A stretch of DNA of 7,383 nt, taken from NCBI GenBank assembly GCA_023405705.1, contig JAEXXR010000034.1, positions 1-7,383 on the forward strand, given 5' to 3'. The notes under the pieces were generated by a model. That model was not told the DNA's origin and did no database searches. It was given only the letters and a program-made list of their open reading frames with translations. The stretch comes from Actinomycetes bacterium. GTDB lineage: Bacteria; Actinomycetota; Thermoleophilia; Solirubrobacterales; Solirubrobacteraceae. Positions 1 to 5,250 of this stretch are shown here, in pieces (the first letter of the stretch is position 1; each line of letters begins with the position of its first letter). Position numbers and translations under genes: made by a program.

Positions 1-132
1 CGCACCAGCGCAGAACGCACCGCAGCCCTTGACGGCTGGCTGCACCACTACAACCATCACCGCAAACACTCAGGCATCGGCCGACAAACCCCAGCCACCC
101 GCCTGAACAACCTGCTCGGGACTTACAGCTAG
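1..132 (+). CDS. IS481-family transposase, C-terminal part (gene starts outside window)
   Basis: Frame 1 is open from the window edge to a TAG stop at 130-132 and gives 43 residues. They include a WLHHYNHHRKHSGIG stretch followed by QTPATRLNNLLGTYS. The pattern YNxHRxHSxxG...P..RLNNxLG is the typical C-terminal end of IS481-like DDE transposases (rve integrase fold), just after the catalytic Glu region; the catalytic residues lie outside the window. The segment uses A- and T-containing codons (AAA, TCA, CAA, CCA, ACT) more than the neighbouring genes, which fits a mobile origin. The stop overlaps the stop of the convergent DUF1059 gene, and no terminal inverted repeat is visible between the two. 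Whether the full gene is intact cannot be judged here. An IS3-type transposase is the main alternative. Confidence 0.85.
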   Translation, partial: RTSAERTAALDGWLHHYNHHRKHSGIGRQTPATRLNNLLGTYS

Positions 133-311
133 GGCTGCTCGACCTCGCGGATCTGCGCGCGCACCGCCTCGACGACCGTGTCCGGCACGTGCTCCATGCC
201 GTGGTCGTCGTGCGCGTGGCGGGCGACCTGGGTCAGGATCGCCTCCTCCGTCTCTCCCTCGAAGCGGGCCGTGCACTCCGGCACGACCGCTCCGCAGTAG
301 AACTCCTTCAT
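129..311 (-). CDS. DUF1059 domain small protein (60 aa)
   Basis: A 60-residue protein starting MKEFYCGAVVPEC, with ATG at 311-309 and TAG at 131-129. The whole length matches the DUF1059 pattern: an N-terminal K.F.C, a second Cys seven residues on (C6 and C13), a GETEEAILTQV segment, an H-x4-H motif (H32, H37) followed by GME, and a charged C-terminal helix. Its function is not established for the family. The C6/C13/H32/H37 set could bind a metal, which is my inference. The start is supported by GGGAGG at 318-323, six bases upstream. The longer open frame beyond this ATG runs through the tRNA gene and is not real. The gene is convergent with the transposase fragment, and their stops overlap in a shared CTAG. 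Confidence 0.88.
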   Translation of the reverse strand: MKEFYCGAVVPECTARFEGETEEAILTQVARHAHDDHGMEHVPDTVVEAVRAQIREVEQP

Positions 312-317
312 CCGTCG

Positions 318-323
318 CCTCCC
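318..323 (-). promoter_or_regulatory. Ribosome binding site of the DUF1059 gene
   Basis: On the minus strand GGGAGG lies six bases before the ATG at 311. It is one of the clearest Shine-Dalgarno sequences in the window and fixes this start. Confidence 0.7.
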
Positions 324-349
324 TCTCGCTTGGGCGGTGGTGTCGGGCG

Positions 350-355
350 ATCCTA
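350..355 (-). promoter_or_regulatory. Possible -10 box for the DUF1059 gene
   Basis: The minus strand reads TAGGAT, a TANNNT-type -10, about 38 bases before the ATG. This would give a leader of roughly 30 bases carrying the GGGAGG site. No convincing -35 is seen at 16-18 bases, so the call rests on the -10 alone. Confidence 0.4.
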
Positions 356-372
356 CGCGCCGCGGGGAGCCG

Positions 373-393
373 CTGCGCGGGTGAACCGCGCAG
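373..393 (-). terminator. Hairpin downstream of tRNA-Gln
   Basis: CTGCGCGG (373-380) and CCGCGCAG (386-393) form a perfect 8-bp stem with a 5-base loop. It starts about 20 bases past the 3' end of the minus-strand tRNA. There is no T tract, as is usual for high-GC actinobacterial terminators. It could also end transcripts before they reach the DUF1059 promoter. Confidence 0.5.
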
Positions 394-412
394 ATCTGGT
401 GCGACGAGAAGA

Positions 413-483
413 CTGGGGGGCCGGGACTCGAACCCGGATAGCCGGCTCCAAAGGCCGGAGTCTTGCCATTAGACGACCCCCCA
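413..483 (-). tRNA. tRNA-Gln, anticodon UUG
   Basis: Read on the minus strand, the cloverleaf folds without mismatches apart from normal positions. The acceptor is U1 plus six G (483-477) against six C plus A72 (420-414). The D stem is GTCT/AGAC, the anticodon stem CCGGC/GCCGG with loop CTTTGGA, the variable loop 4 nt, and the T stem CCGGG/CCCGG with loop TTCGAGT. Bases 451-449 give anticodon UUG, which reads CAA and, by wobble, CAG. The weak U1-A72 pair and G73 are typical of glutamine tRNAs. CCA is not encoded. The gene stands divergent to glmU, an arrangement I recall from other actinobacteria. Confidence 0.97.
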
Positions 484-496
484 ACGGGATCAGACG

Positions 497-502
497 ATTC
501 TA
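497..502 (-). promoter_or_regulatory. -10 box of tRNA-Gln
   Basis: The minus strand reads TAGAAT 13 bases before the first tRNA base, so transcription would start about 6-7 bases upstream of the mature 5' end. It is the closest match to TATAAT in this region. No clear -35 is seen in the GC-rich sequence behind it. Confidence 0.55.
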
Positions 503-532
503 TGCGGCCGCGCCCGCGACGGCCGGTGCAAG

Positions 533-565
533 CGCTCGCCCGCCCGCGCCGCACGACGGCGAGCG
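533..565. repeat. 8-bp inverted repeat in the tRNA-Gln/glmU intergenic region
   Basis: CGCTCGCC (533-540) is perfectly complementary to GGCGAGCG (558-565) with 17 bases between. It lies upstream of both the tRNA and glmU promoters. It could be a hairpin or a protein site, but repeats of this size arise easily in such GC-rich DNA. Confidence 0.3.
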
Positions 566-595
566 TCCCGCCGTGCCGGCTGTCGCGGCCCCTCG

Positions 596-640
596 CGGAG
601 GGCGGGCCGGTGCCAGCTCGGACCGTCGCTCCGCCCTCCG
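596..640. repeat. 10-bp inverted repeat just upstream of the glmU -10 box
   Basis: CGGAGGGCGG (596-605) pairs perfectly with CCGCCCTCCG (631-640) across 25 bases. The right arm covers the place where a -35 element for the TACGAT box at 655 would be expected. It may be a control site for glmU or chance in GC-rich sequence. Confidence 0.35.
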
Positions 641-654
641 GCGGCCGACGTGGC

Positions 655-660
655 TACGAT
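655..660 (+). promoter_or_regulatory. -10 box of glmU, probably giving a leaderless mRNA
   Basis: TACGAT ends eight bases before the GTG start at 669. Since transcription usually begins about seven bases after the -10, the transcript would begin at or within a base or two of the start codon. There is no Shine-Dalgarno sequence before the GTG, which agrees with leaderless initiation. Confidence 0.5.
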
Positions 661-668
661 GCACGCTT

Positions 669-2057
669 GTGACCGCGCCGGTCGTCGTCATCCTCGCCGC
701 GGGGCAGGGCACGCGCATGCGTTCCGCCACGCCGAAGCTGCTCCACCCGCTCTGCGGCCGACCGCTGCTCGCATGGACGGTCGACGCCGCTCGTGCGGCC
801 GGGGCGGCGAAGGTCGTCGTCGTCGGCGGCCCCGACCGCGCGCTCGCGCCGGGCCTGCCGGACGACGTCGTGCTCGCGGTCCAGCAGGAGCCGCGCGGCA
901 CGGCCGACGCCGTCGCCGCGGCCGCGCCGGAGATCGACCGCGCCGCGCCGGTGATCGTGCTCAACGGCGACGTCCCGCTCGTGACGGGCGAGACGCTGCG
1001 GGCGCTGGCGGAGGCGCACGAGCGCGAGGGCGCGGCGGCGACGATGCTGACGACCGTGCTCGCCGATCCGTCGGGCTACGGCCGCGTCGTGCGCGGCGCC
1101 GACGGCGCCGTCGAGCGCGTCGTGGAGACGAAGAAGCCCGGCGACGCGACGCCGCAGGAGCTGGAGATCCGCGAGATCAACGGCGGCGTCTACGCCTTCG
1201 GCGGCGGAGACCTGGTCGACGCGCTCGGCGAGGTCCGCTCCGACAACGCCCAGGGCGAGCTGTACCTGCCCGACGTGCTCCCGATCCTGCGGGCCAGAGG
1301 CCGGCCGGTGCGGGCGCACCTGGTCGACGACCCGGCGATCGCGCTCGGCGTCAACGACCGCGGCGACCTCGCGAAGGTCCGCGCGGAGGCTCAGCGGCGG
1401 ATCCACGCCGCGCTGATGGCGGCCGGCGTGACGATCGTCGACCCGGGCTCGACCGCGATCGACGCCGGCGTCGCGATCGGCGCCGACACCGTGGTCGAGC
1501 CGTTCTCCACGCTGCGCGGCGAGACCCGCGTCGGCGGGGGCTGCACCGTCGGACCGCAGACGACGCTGATCGACACGACGCTCGGCGACGACGTCGCGGT
1601 CCCGCACTCGTACCTGACCTCCGCCGTCGTGCACGACGGCGTGAGCGTCGGACCGTACGCCTACCTGCGCCCGGGGGCGCTGCTGCGCGAGGGGGCGAAG
1701 GTCGGGACGTTCGTGGAGGTCAAGAACTCGGACGTCGGCGCGGGCACGAAGGTCCCGCACCTGTCCTACATCGGCGACGCCGACATCGGCCCCGGCTCGA
1801 ACCTCGGAGCGGGCACGATCACGGCGAACTACGACGGCACCGCCAAGCACCGCACCGTGATCGGCGCGCGTGTCCGGGGCGGGGTCGACACGGCATTCGT
1901 CGCACCGGTGACGGTCGGCGACGACGCGTGGACGGCGGCCGGTTCCGTCATCACGCAGGACGTGCCCGACGGCGCGCTCGGGATCGCCCGGTCGCGCCAG
2001 CAGGTCGTCGAGCGGTACAACGAGCGCAGCAAGTCCAAGAAGGAGAACGAGGCATAG
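669..2057 (+). CDS. glmU: Bifunctional GlmU: GlcN-1-P acetyltransferase / GlcNAc-1-P uridyltransferase
   Basis: A 462-residue cytosolic enzyme catalysing the last two steps to UDP-GlcNAc, the precursor of peptidoglycan. The N-terminal nucleotidyltransferase domain carries the LAAGQGTRM loop at residues 9-17 with PK at 22-23 for UTP, and NGDVPL with the metal-binding Asp at 101. Residues from about 250 form a left-handed beta helix of hexapeptide repeats. It contains VPHLSYIGDADIG, where H364 aligns with the E. coli catalytic His363, then GAGTITANYDG and VAPVTVG. The length is normal for the family (about 455-480). The GTG at 669 is chosen because the LAAG motif follows eight residues later; the frame stays open a further 160 codons upstream through the tRNA and intergenic DNA, which is not credible. 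The C-terminus ends in a Lys-rich tail. It is followed by prs in the same direction after 59 bases. Confidence 0.97.
   Translation: MTAPVVVILAAGQGTRMRSATPKLLHPLCGRPLLAWTVDAARAAGAAKVVVVGGPDRALAPGLPDDVVLAVQQEPRGTADAVAAAAPEIDRAAPVIVLNGDVPLVTGETLRALAEAHEREGAAATMLTTVLADPSGYGRVVRGADGAVERVVETKKPGDATPQELEIREINGGVYAFGGGDLVDALGEVRSDNAQGELYLPDVLPILRARGRPVRAHLVDDPAIALGVNDRGDLAKVRAEAQRRIHAALMAAGVTIVDPGSTAIDAGVAIGADTVVEPFSTLRGETRVGGGCTVGPQTTLIDTTLGDDVAVPHSYLTSAVVHDGVSVGPYAYLRPGALLREGAKVGTFVEVKNSDVGAGTKVPHLSYIGDADIGPGSNLGAGTITANYDGTAKHRTVIGARVRGGVDTAFVAPVTVGDDAWTAAGSVITQDVPDGALGIARSRQQVVERYNERSKSKKENEA
2040..2045 (+). promoter_or_regulatory. Shine-Dalgarno-like site at the end of glmU
   Basis: AAGGAG sits 11 bases before a GTG at 2057 that overlaps the last base of the glmU stop and is in frame with prs. 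It supports a possible alternative, translationally coupled prs start, but the coding use of the sequence (Lys-Glu codons of glmU) may be the whole explanation. Confidence 0.3.
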
Positions 2058-2103
2058 TGGCCCCCTCGCAAGTCGTGACCCCGGCACCGTCGTCCGCAGG
2101 GCG

Positions 2104-2109
2104 TAGACT
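2104..2109 (+). promoter_or_regulatory. -10 box of prs, probably giving a leaderless mRNA
   Basis: TAGACT ends seven bases before GTG at 2117. The geometry is almost the same as at glmU, again with no Shine-Dalgarno sequence before the start. It suggests prs can be transcribed on its own as well as by read-through from glmU. No -35 hexamer is obvious. Confidence 0.5.
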
Positions 2110-2116
2110 CGCTCAC

Positions 2117-3139
2117 GTGAGCTCGGCCGTGCCTCGGGAGAACCCCCAAAGCCACTTGGAGATCGGGTACGGCAAGCAGCTGATGCTGTTCAGCGGCCGC
2201 GCCCATCAGCAGCTCGGGATGGACATCGCCGGCAAGCTCGGCGTCGAGCTGGGCGGGGTCCACCTCAGAACCTTCACCAACGGCGAGGTCTACTGCCGCT
2301 ACGAGGAGTCGGTCCGCGGCGCGGACGTCTTCATCGTGCAGCCGATCAGCGGCAACCCGCAGACCGGGATGTCGCCCAACGACTCGCTGATGGAGCTGCT
2401 GGAGATGGTCGACGCGGCCGTCGGCGGCTCGGCCCACCGCGTCGTCGCCGTCTGCCCCTGGTACGGCTACTCGCGCCAGGACAAGAAGTCGGCCCCGCGC
2501 GAGCCGATCTCGGCGCGCCTGGTCGCCCGCATGCTGGAGACCGCGGGGATCGACCGGATCCTCACGATGGACCTCCACTCCGGCCAGATCCAGGGCTTCT
2601 TCCAGAAGCCCTGCGACCACATGACGGCGATGTGGATGCTGACCAGATACTTCGCCGACCAGAGCCTCGAGGACCTCGTCGTCGTCTCGCCGGACGCCGG
2701 CCGCGTGAAGCTGAACAAGAAGTTCGCGGCGACGATCGGCGCCGAGCTGGCGATCCTCAACAAGGAGCGCCCGGCCCAGCAGGTCGCCGAGATCGGCTAC
2801 GTGATCGGTGACGTGAAGGGCAAGACGGCCGTGATCGTCGACGACATCATCGACACCGCCGGCACGCTCAAGGCCGCCGCCCAGACCGTCCGCGACGCCG
2901 GCGCCACGCGCGTCCTCGCCGCTGCGACGCACGGCGTCTTCTCCGGCAACGCGTGGGAGAACCTCGCCGCCGCCGGCTTCGACGAGATCGTCGTCACCGA
3001 CACGATCCCGCTCGGCCCCGGCGCGCCGGACAACATCACGGTGCTGCCGTGCGCCGACCTCCTGACCAGCTCGATCCGCCAGATCTTCACGGACGGCTCG
3101 GTCTCCGAGGTCTTCCGCGGCGAGAACCAGCTGTTCTAG
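2117..3139 (+). CDS. prs: Ribose-phosphate pyrophosphokinase (PRPP synthetase)
   Basis: A class I PRPP synthetase that makes PRPP from ribose 5-phosphate and ATP for purine, pyrimidine, His, Trp and NAD synthesis in the cytosol. Visible motifs are FTNGEVYCRYEESVRGADVF near the N-terminus, the ATP-binding YSRQDKK (R120-K124), MDLHSGQIQGFF with D152 and H154, and VVSPDAGRVK. The PRPP-binding loop is VDDIIDTAGTL at residues 241-251, and a THGVFSG segment follows. From GTG 2117 the protein has 340 residues, slightly longer than the usual 315-326, because about 20 residues precede the conserved KQLMLFSG. This GTG is preferred for its -10 spacing. GTG 2057, coupled to the glmU stop, would give 360 residues, and ATG 2183 would cut into the first strand. 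An ISGNPQTGMSPND stretch replaces the shorter usual loop before LMELL. Confidence 0.95.
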   Translation: MSSAVPRENPQSHLEIGYGKQLMLFSGRAHQQLGMDIAGKLGVELGGVHLRTFTNGEVYCRYEESVRGADVFIVQPISGNPQTGMSPNDSLMELLEMVDAAVGGSAHRVVAVCPWYGYSRQDKKSAPREPISARLVARMLETAGIDRILTMDLHSGQIQGFFQKPCDHMTAMWMLTRYFADQSLEDLVVVSPDAGRVKLNKKFAATIGAELAILNKERPAQQVAEIGYVIGDVKGKTAVIVDDIIDTAGTLKAAAQTVRDAGATRVLAAATHGVFSGNAWENLAAAGFDEIVVTDTIPLGPGAPDNITVLPCADLLTSSIRQIFTDGSVSEVFRGENQLF

Positions 3140-3170
3140 CGAGCCCCGCCCGGCAGCAGCCGATCGCCGC

Positions 3171-3494
3171 ATGGCACGCGACGCCGCCCACCTGATGGAG
3201 CTGCTCGGCCTCTCCGAGGACGAGCTGTGCGCGCTGCTGGCGGTCGACCCGCTGACGCTGCTGTCGGGCCAGCTCGACCACCGGCCGGAGCTGCCGATCC
3301 TGCTCGACCTGCTGGCCGAGGCCGAGGAGCGGGCCGGCGCGCCGGTGCTGCGCCGCTGGGTGCGGACTCGGAACCCCGCCGACCCAGCCGGCCGCCCGCT
3401 CGACGCGCTGCTGGCACGCGACTTCGGCCGCTTCGAGGACCAGCTCGGCGAGCTGCAGGCGCACGGTTTCGTGTTGCGCAGCTCCGGCGGCTGA
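3171..3494 (+). CDS. Small protein with MbcA/ParS/Xre antitoxin-like (DUF2384-like) C-terminus
   Basis: A 107-residue, probably cytosolic protein, 31 bases after prs and possibly co-transcribed with it. Residues 8-45 (MELLGLSEDELCALLAVDP and following) look helical and could be a helix-turn-helix. Residues 60-100 contain RRWVRTRNPADPAGRPLDALL and then FEDQLGEL. This W-x-RTxNP...G..PL..L pattern is like the toxin-binding domain of MbcA/ParS/Xre antitoxins (DUF2384). No RES-type or other toxin gene lies beside it in the window; the next gene is a DUF4235 membrane protein on the other strand. It could be an orphan antitoxin-fold regulator or an unrelated helical protein. No good Shine-Dalgarno sequence precedes ATG 3171, and ATG 3195 is an alternative. 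The family call is pattern recognition only. Confidence 0.6.
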   Translation: MARDAAHLMELLGLSEDELCALLAVDPLTLLSGQLDHRPELPILLDLLAEAEERAGAPVLRRWVRTRNPADPAGRPLDALLARDFGRFEDQLGELQAHGFVLRSSGG

Positions 3495-3534
3495 GCGCGC
3501 AGGGCGCGGCGGCCGAGCCGCTGCGCCCGCGCGC
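3495..3534. terminator. Long bidirectional hairpin between convergent genes
   Basis: The sequence begins directly after the upstream TGA. GCGCGC 3495-3500 pairs with 3529-3534, then A3501 bulges. GGGCGC 3502-3507 pairs with 3523-3528, G3508 pairs with T3522 as a wobble, and GCGGC 3509-3513 pairs with GCCGC 3517-3521, leaving a CGA loop. That is about 18 pairs in all, ending six bases before the stop of the convergent DUF4235 gene. No T tract is present on either side. It probably ends both transcripts. Confidence 0.65.
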
Positions 3535-3540
3535 CTCAGG

Positions 3541-3816
3541 TCACTCCGGGTCGGGCCGCTTCTCGCCGGGCCAGACGCCGACCAGATGCTCGAAGCCTCT
3601 GGCGCCGGCACGGTCGACGACGGCCTTCGTGACGGAGAAGGTGATGCCCTGGACGGCGGCCGCGGCGACGACCTTCGTCCAGGTTGCCTCCTCGGTCGTC
3701 GGCCCGGGCGGCTCCTCCTCGTCGATCTTGCTCCAGATCACGTTGAAGATCCGCCGCGACAGCAGGCCGGCGAGGATGCCGACGATGATCCCGAACGGCT
3801 TGTAGACGAGCTTCAT
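3541..3816 (-). CDS. DUF4235 domain membrane protein (91 aa)
   Basis: A 91-residue protein with ATG at 3816-3814 and TGA at 3543-3541. It begins MKLVYKPFGIIVGILAGLLS, a first membrane segment at about residues 6-22. An acidic linker (DEEEPPGPTTEEATW, about 32-46) follows, then a second hydrophobic stretch VVAAAAVQGITFSVTKAVVD (about 49-68) and the ending GFEHLVGVWPGEKRPDPE. The YKP.G...G, DEEPP.PTTE and GVWPGEKR elements are typical of DUF4235, a family of small actinobacterial membrane proteins without assigned function. The family length is normally around 80-100 residues, so it looks complete. It has its own -10 box six bases before the ATG and is divergent from the gene at 3907. A role in the envelope is likely but unproven. 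Confidence 0.9.
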   Translation of the reverse strand: MKLVYKPFGIIVGILAGLLSRRIFNVIWSKIDEEEPPGPTTEEATWTKVVAAAAVQGITFSVTKAVVDRAGARGFEHLVGVWPGEKRPDPE

Positions 3817-3822
3817 GTCCGC

Positions 3823-3828
3823 AATCTA
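3823..3828 (-). promoter_or_regulatory. -10 box of the DUF4235 gene, leaderless geometry
   Basis: The minus strand reads TAGATT, then six bases, then ATG. The A of the start codon is the seventh base after the box, the usual transcription start. No Shine-Dalgarno sequence fits between. This is the third start in the window with this spacing. Confidence 0.55.
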
Positions 3829-3867
3829 CCCGCGCGGCGACCGCTCGATCCCGTTCGACAGGCCCGG

Positions 3868-3895
3868 TACCCTGGACCGAGGGAACGGCGAAGGA
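3868..3895 (+). promoter_or_regulatory. Possible -10 and ribosome binding site for the gene at 3907
   Basis: TACCCT at 3868-3873 would start a transcript near 3880, giving a leader of about 27 bases with AAGGA at 3891-3895, 11 bases before the ATG. Unlike its divergent neighbour this gene appears to have a normal leader. The -35 is not evident, and the spacing of the ribosome site is on the long side. Confidence 0.35.
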
Positions 3896-3906
3896 CAGGT
3901 GGTCGC

Positions 3907-4629
3907 ATGAGCGACGAAGGCCCACGGCACGAGGACGGCGCGGAGGAGCTGCTCCGCCGGGCCCTGCTCGACGCCTCCGACGCCGCCGCGGTCTCGCTGG
4001 CGATCGGCGACCTGCCGGTCAGCGAGGTCGTGACGGTGATCTTCCACGGCCGCCGCGACCTCGGCACGATCCAGACCTACGTCACGCGCGGCCGCCACGG
4101 CGCCGGGACGACCGTCTCCGCGCGCGACCTGATGCGCGTCCCCTGCGACCTCGACCTCGGCGGCGCCGTCGACCGCGAGCAGGCGCAGGAGCTCTACCTC
4201 CAGCAGGCGAACGCGCTGAGAGAGGCGCTGGTCGGCGCCGACACCGTCCTCGACGTCTGGCGCGAGCCGCTCGGCGAGGTCGCCGGCGGGACCGTGACCG
4301 TCGAGCGCTCGGTCGAGCTGAGCATCCCGCTGCCGGCCCACCGGGTGCTGCCGGTCGCGCTGGTCGCGCCCGAGCGCCAGCTCGTCGTCGCACCGGTCTG
4401 CGGCGCGCGGACGCTGGCCGAGGGGCGGCCGCCGCTCGGGATCGCCTGCGCCCAGCAGGACCTCGCGCGCATCTACCCGCTGCCCGACGACCCCGAGCGC
4501 TGCCTCGACGAGTTCCTCGAGCTGGCCGCCGGCCACGCGCGCGACCTCGCCGCCCGCCTCGCCCACCAGGAGGCCTCGGTCGCCCGCTTCCTGGAGCTGA
4601 GCGGCGGCGACGAGCAGCCGCTGCACTGA
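3907..4629 (+). CDS. Protein of unknown function (240 aa, cytosolic)
   Basis: I do not recognise this family. The frame codes for 240 residues with no signal peptide or membrane segment. It has an acidic start (MSDEGPRHEDGAEELLRRAL), an alpha/beta-looking middle (SEVVTVIFHGRRDLGTIQTYVTRGRH split around residue 50; later VLPVALVAPERQLVVAPVCG around 147-166) and a helical C-terminus from about 195 to 231 (LDEFLELAAGHARDLAARLAHQEASVARFLEL in part). Four cysteines lie at 80, 165, 181 and 199, spread too widely for an obvious metal motif. Third codon positions are almost all G or C, which supports real coding. ATG 3907 follows AAGGA; the open frame upstream crosses the divergent promoter region and is not used. 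It stands alone, divergent from the DUF4235 gene. Confidence 0.82.
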   Translation: MSDEGPRHEDGAEELLRRALLDASDAAAVSLAIGDLPVSEVVTVIFHGRRDLGTIQTYVTRGRHGAGTTVSARDLMRVPCDLDLGGAVDREQAQELYLQQANALREALVGADTVLDVWREPLGEVAGGTVTVERSVELSIPLPAHRVLPVALVAPERQLVVAPVCGARTLAEGRPPLGIACAQQDLARIYPLPDDPERCLDEFLELAAGHARDLAARLAHQEASVARFLELSGGDEQPLH

Positions 4630-4653
4630 CGTCGCGGTCACGTGCACGACGTC
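4628..4653 (+). terminator. Possible hairpin at the end of the 3907 gene
   Basis: GACGTCG (4628-4634) and CGACGTC (4647-4653) make a perfect 7-bp stem with a 12-base loop, overlapping the TGA stop. There is no T tract. It could instead be a binding site, since both arms contain the palindrome GACGTC. The rest of the gap to 4741 shows nothing clear. Confidence 0.3.
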
Positions 4654-4741
4654 CGCCGCGCATGCCCCGCCGCGCCTCGCGCCGCCGCCTGCGCCTCCGA
4701 CTGGCGCGCCGGCCGCCTCATCGGCGATGATGGCGCCGTCG

Positions 4742-5191
4742 ATGAGCCGCTCCCGGAGGATTCTGATCATCGCGGTCGCGGTCGTCGCGTTCCTGCTCGT
4801 CAGCGCCGCGCTCGCGCGCGTGCTCAGCGCCAACGGCGCCGAGCGCGCCGCGATCGAGGACGTGCTCGCCGCCCAGGTCCGCGGCGACGCCCCGGCGCTC
4901 GTCGAACGGATCGACGGCTGCGCCGAGGACGCCGCCTGCCGTGCGACCGCGGAGCGCAACGCCGCGCAGCTGAGATCGGCGGGGGAGGTCGACGTCGTGC
5001 GGCTCGACCTCTCGACCAGCTTCTCGCCCGGCGGCTCGACCGGCACGGCGCGCGTCGTGTGGAAGACGCCGACGCGCCTGACGGTCGTCCAGTGCGCCCG
5101 CGTCCGCCGCGGCGGCGACCTGCTGAGCGGCCTCGACGTCCGCGTGATCGCCTTCAGCCGGCCGATCGACCGCGAGAGCAGCTGCCCGTAG
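4742..5191 (+). CDS. Small membrane-anchored or secreted protein with four cysteines
   Basis: 149 residues from ATG 4742. A basic start MSRSRR is followed by a hydrophobic helix ILIIAVAVVAFLLVSAAL at about 7-24, which could be an uncleaved anchor or a signal peptide. The outside part has a helical region (ERAAIEDVLAAQVRGDAPALVERIDG) and then a beta-rich region with STSFSPGGSTGTARVVWKTP and LTVVQCARV. Cysteines at 60, 66, 118 and 148 (the second last residue) suit two disulfides outside the membrane. The shape, a short helix pair followed by strands, resembles NTF2-like small secreted domains, but I cannot assign a family. ATGs at 4727 and 4730 would add four or five residues; none has a good ribosome site. 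The 112-base gap from the previous gene, and the hairpin after it, suggest a single-gene unit. Confidence 0.78.
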   Translation: MSRSRRILIIAVAVVAFLLVSAALARVLSANGAERAAIEDVLAAQVRGDAPALVERIDGCAEDAACRATAERNAAQLRSAGEVDVVRLDLSTSFSPGGSTGTARVVWKTPTRLTVVQCARVRRGGDLLSGLDVRVIAFSRPIDRESSCP

Positions 5192-5194
5192 CGC

Positions 5195-5233
5195 CGGGCG
5201 CGCGGGCGAGCGCACGCCCCCGCACCGCGCCCG
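5195..5233 (+). terminator. GC-rich hairpin after the four-cysteine protein gene
   Basis: An outer stem CGGGCGCG (5195-5202) / CGCGCCCG (5226-5233) encloses an inner stem GGGCG (5204-5208) / CGCCC (5215-5219) with loop AGCGCA. It starts just after the TAG at 5189-5191. No T tract follows. The position and nesting support a terminator. Confidence 0.5.
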
Positions 5234-5250
5234 CCGCACCGAAAAACGGC

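Noticed and set aside
413..483. tRNA-Gln as an integration site for a mobile element
   Set aside because: No duplicated tRNA 3' end or integrase is seen in the window, and the nearby transposase is a DDE type, which does not use tRNA sites.
189..668. 160 extra codons in frame upstream of glmU
   Set aside because: They run through the DUF1059 gene and the tRNA in antisense, and GlmU already has its normal length and N-terminal motif from GTG 669.
654..3172. Minus-strand frames of 477 and 447 codons opposite glmU and prs
   Set aside because: Their translations are compositionally biased and motif-free, and they mirror the codon pattern of the two well-supported plus-strand genes.
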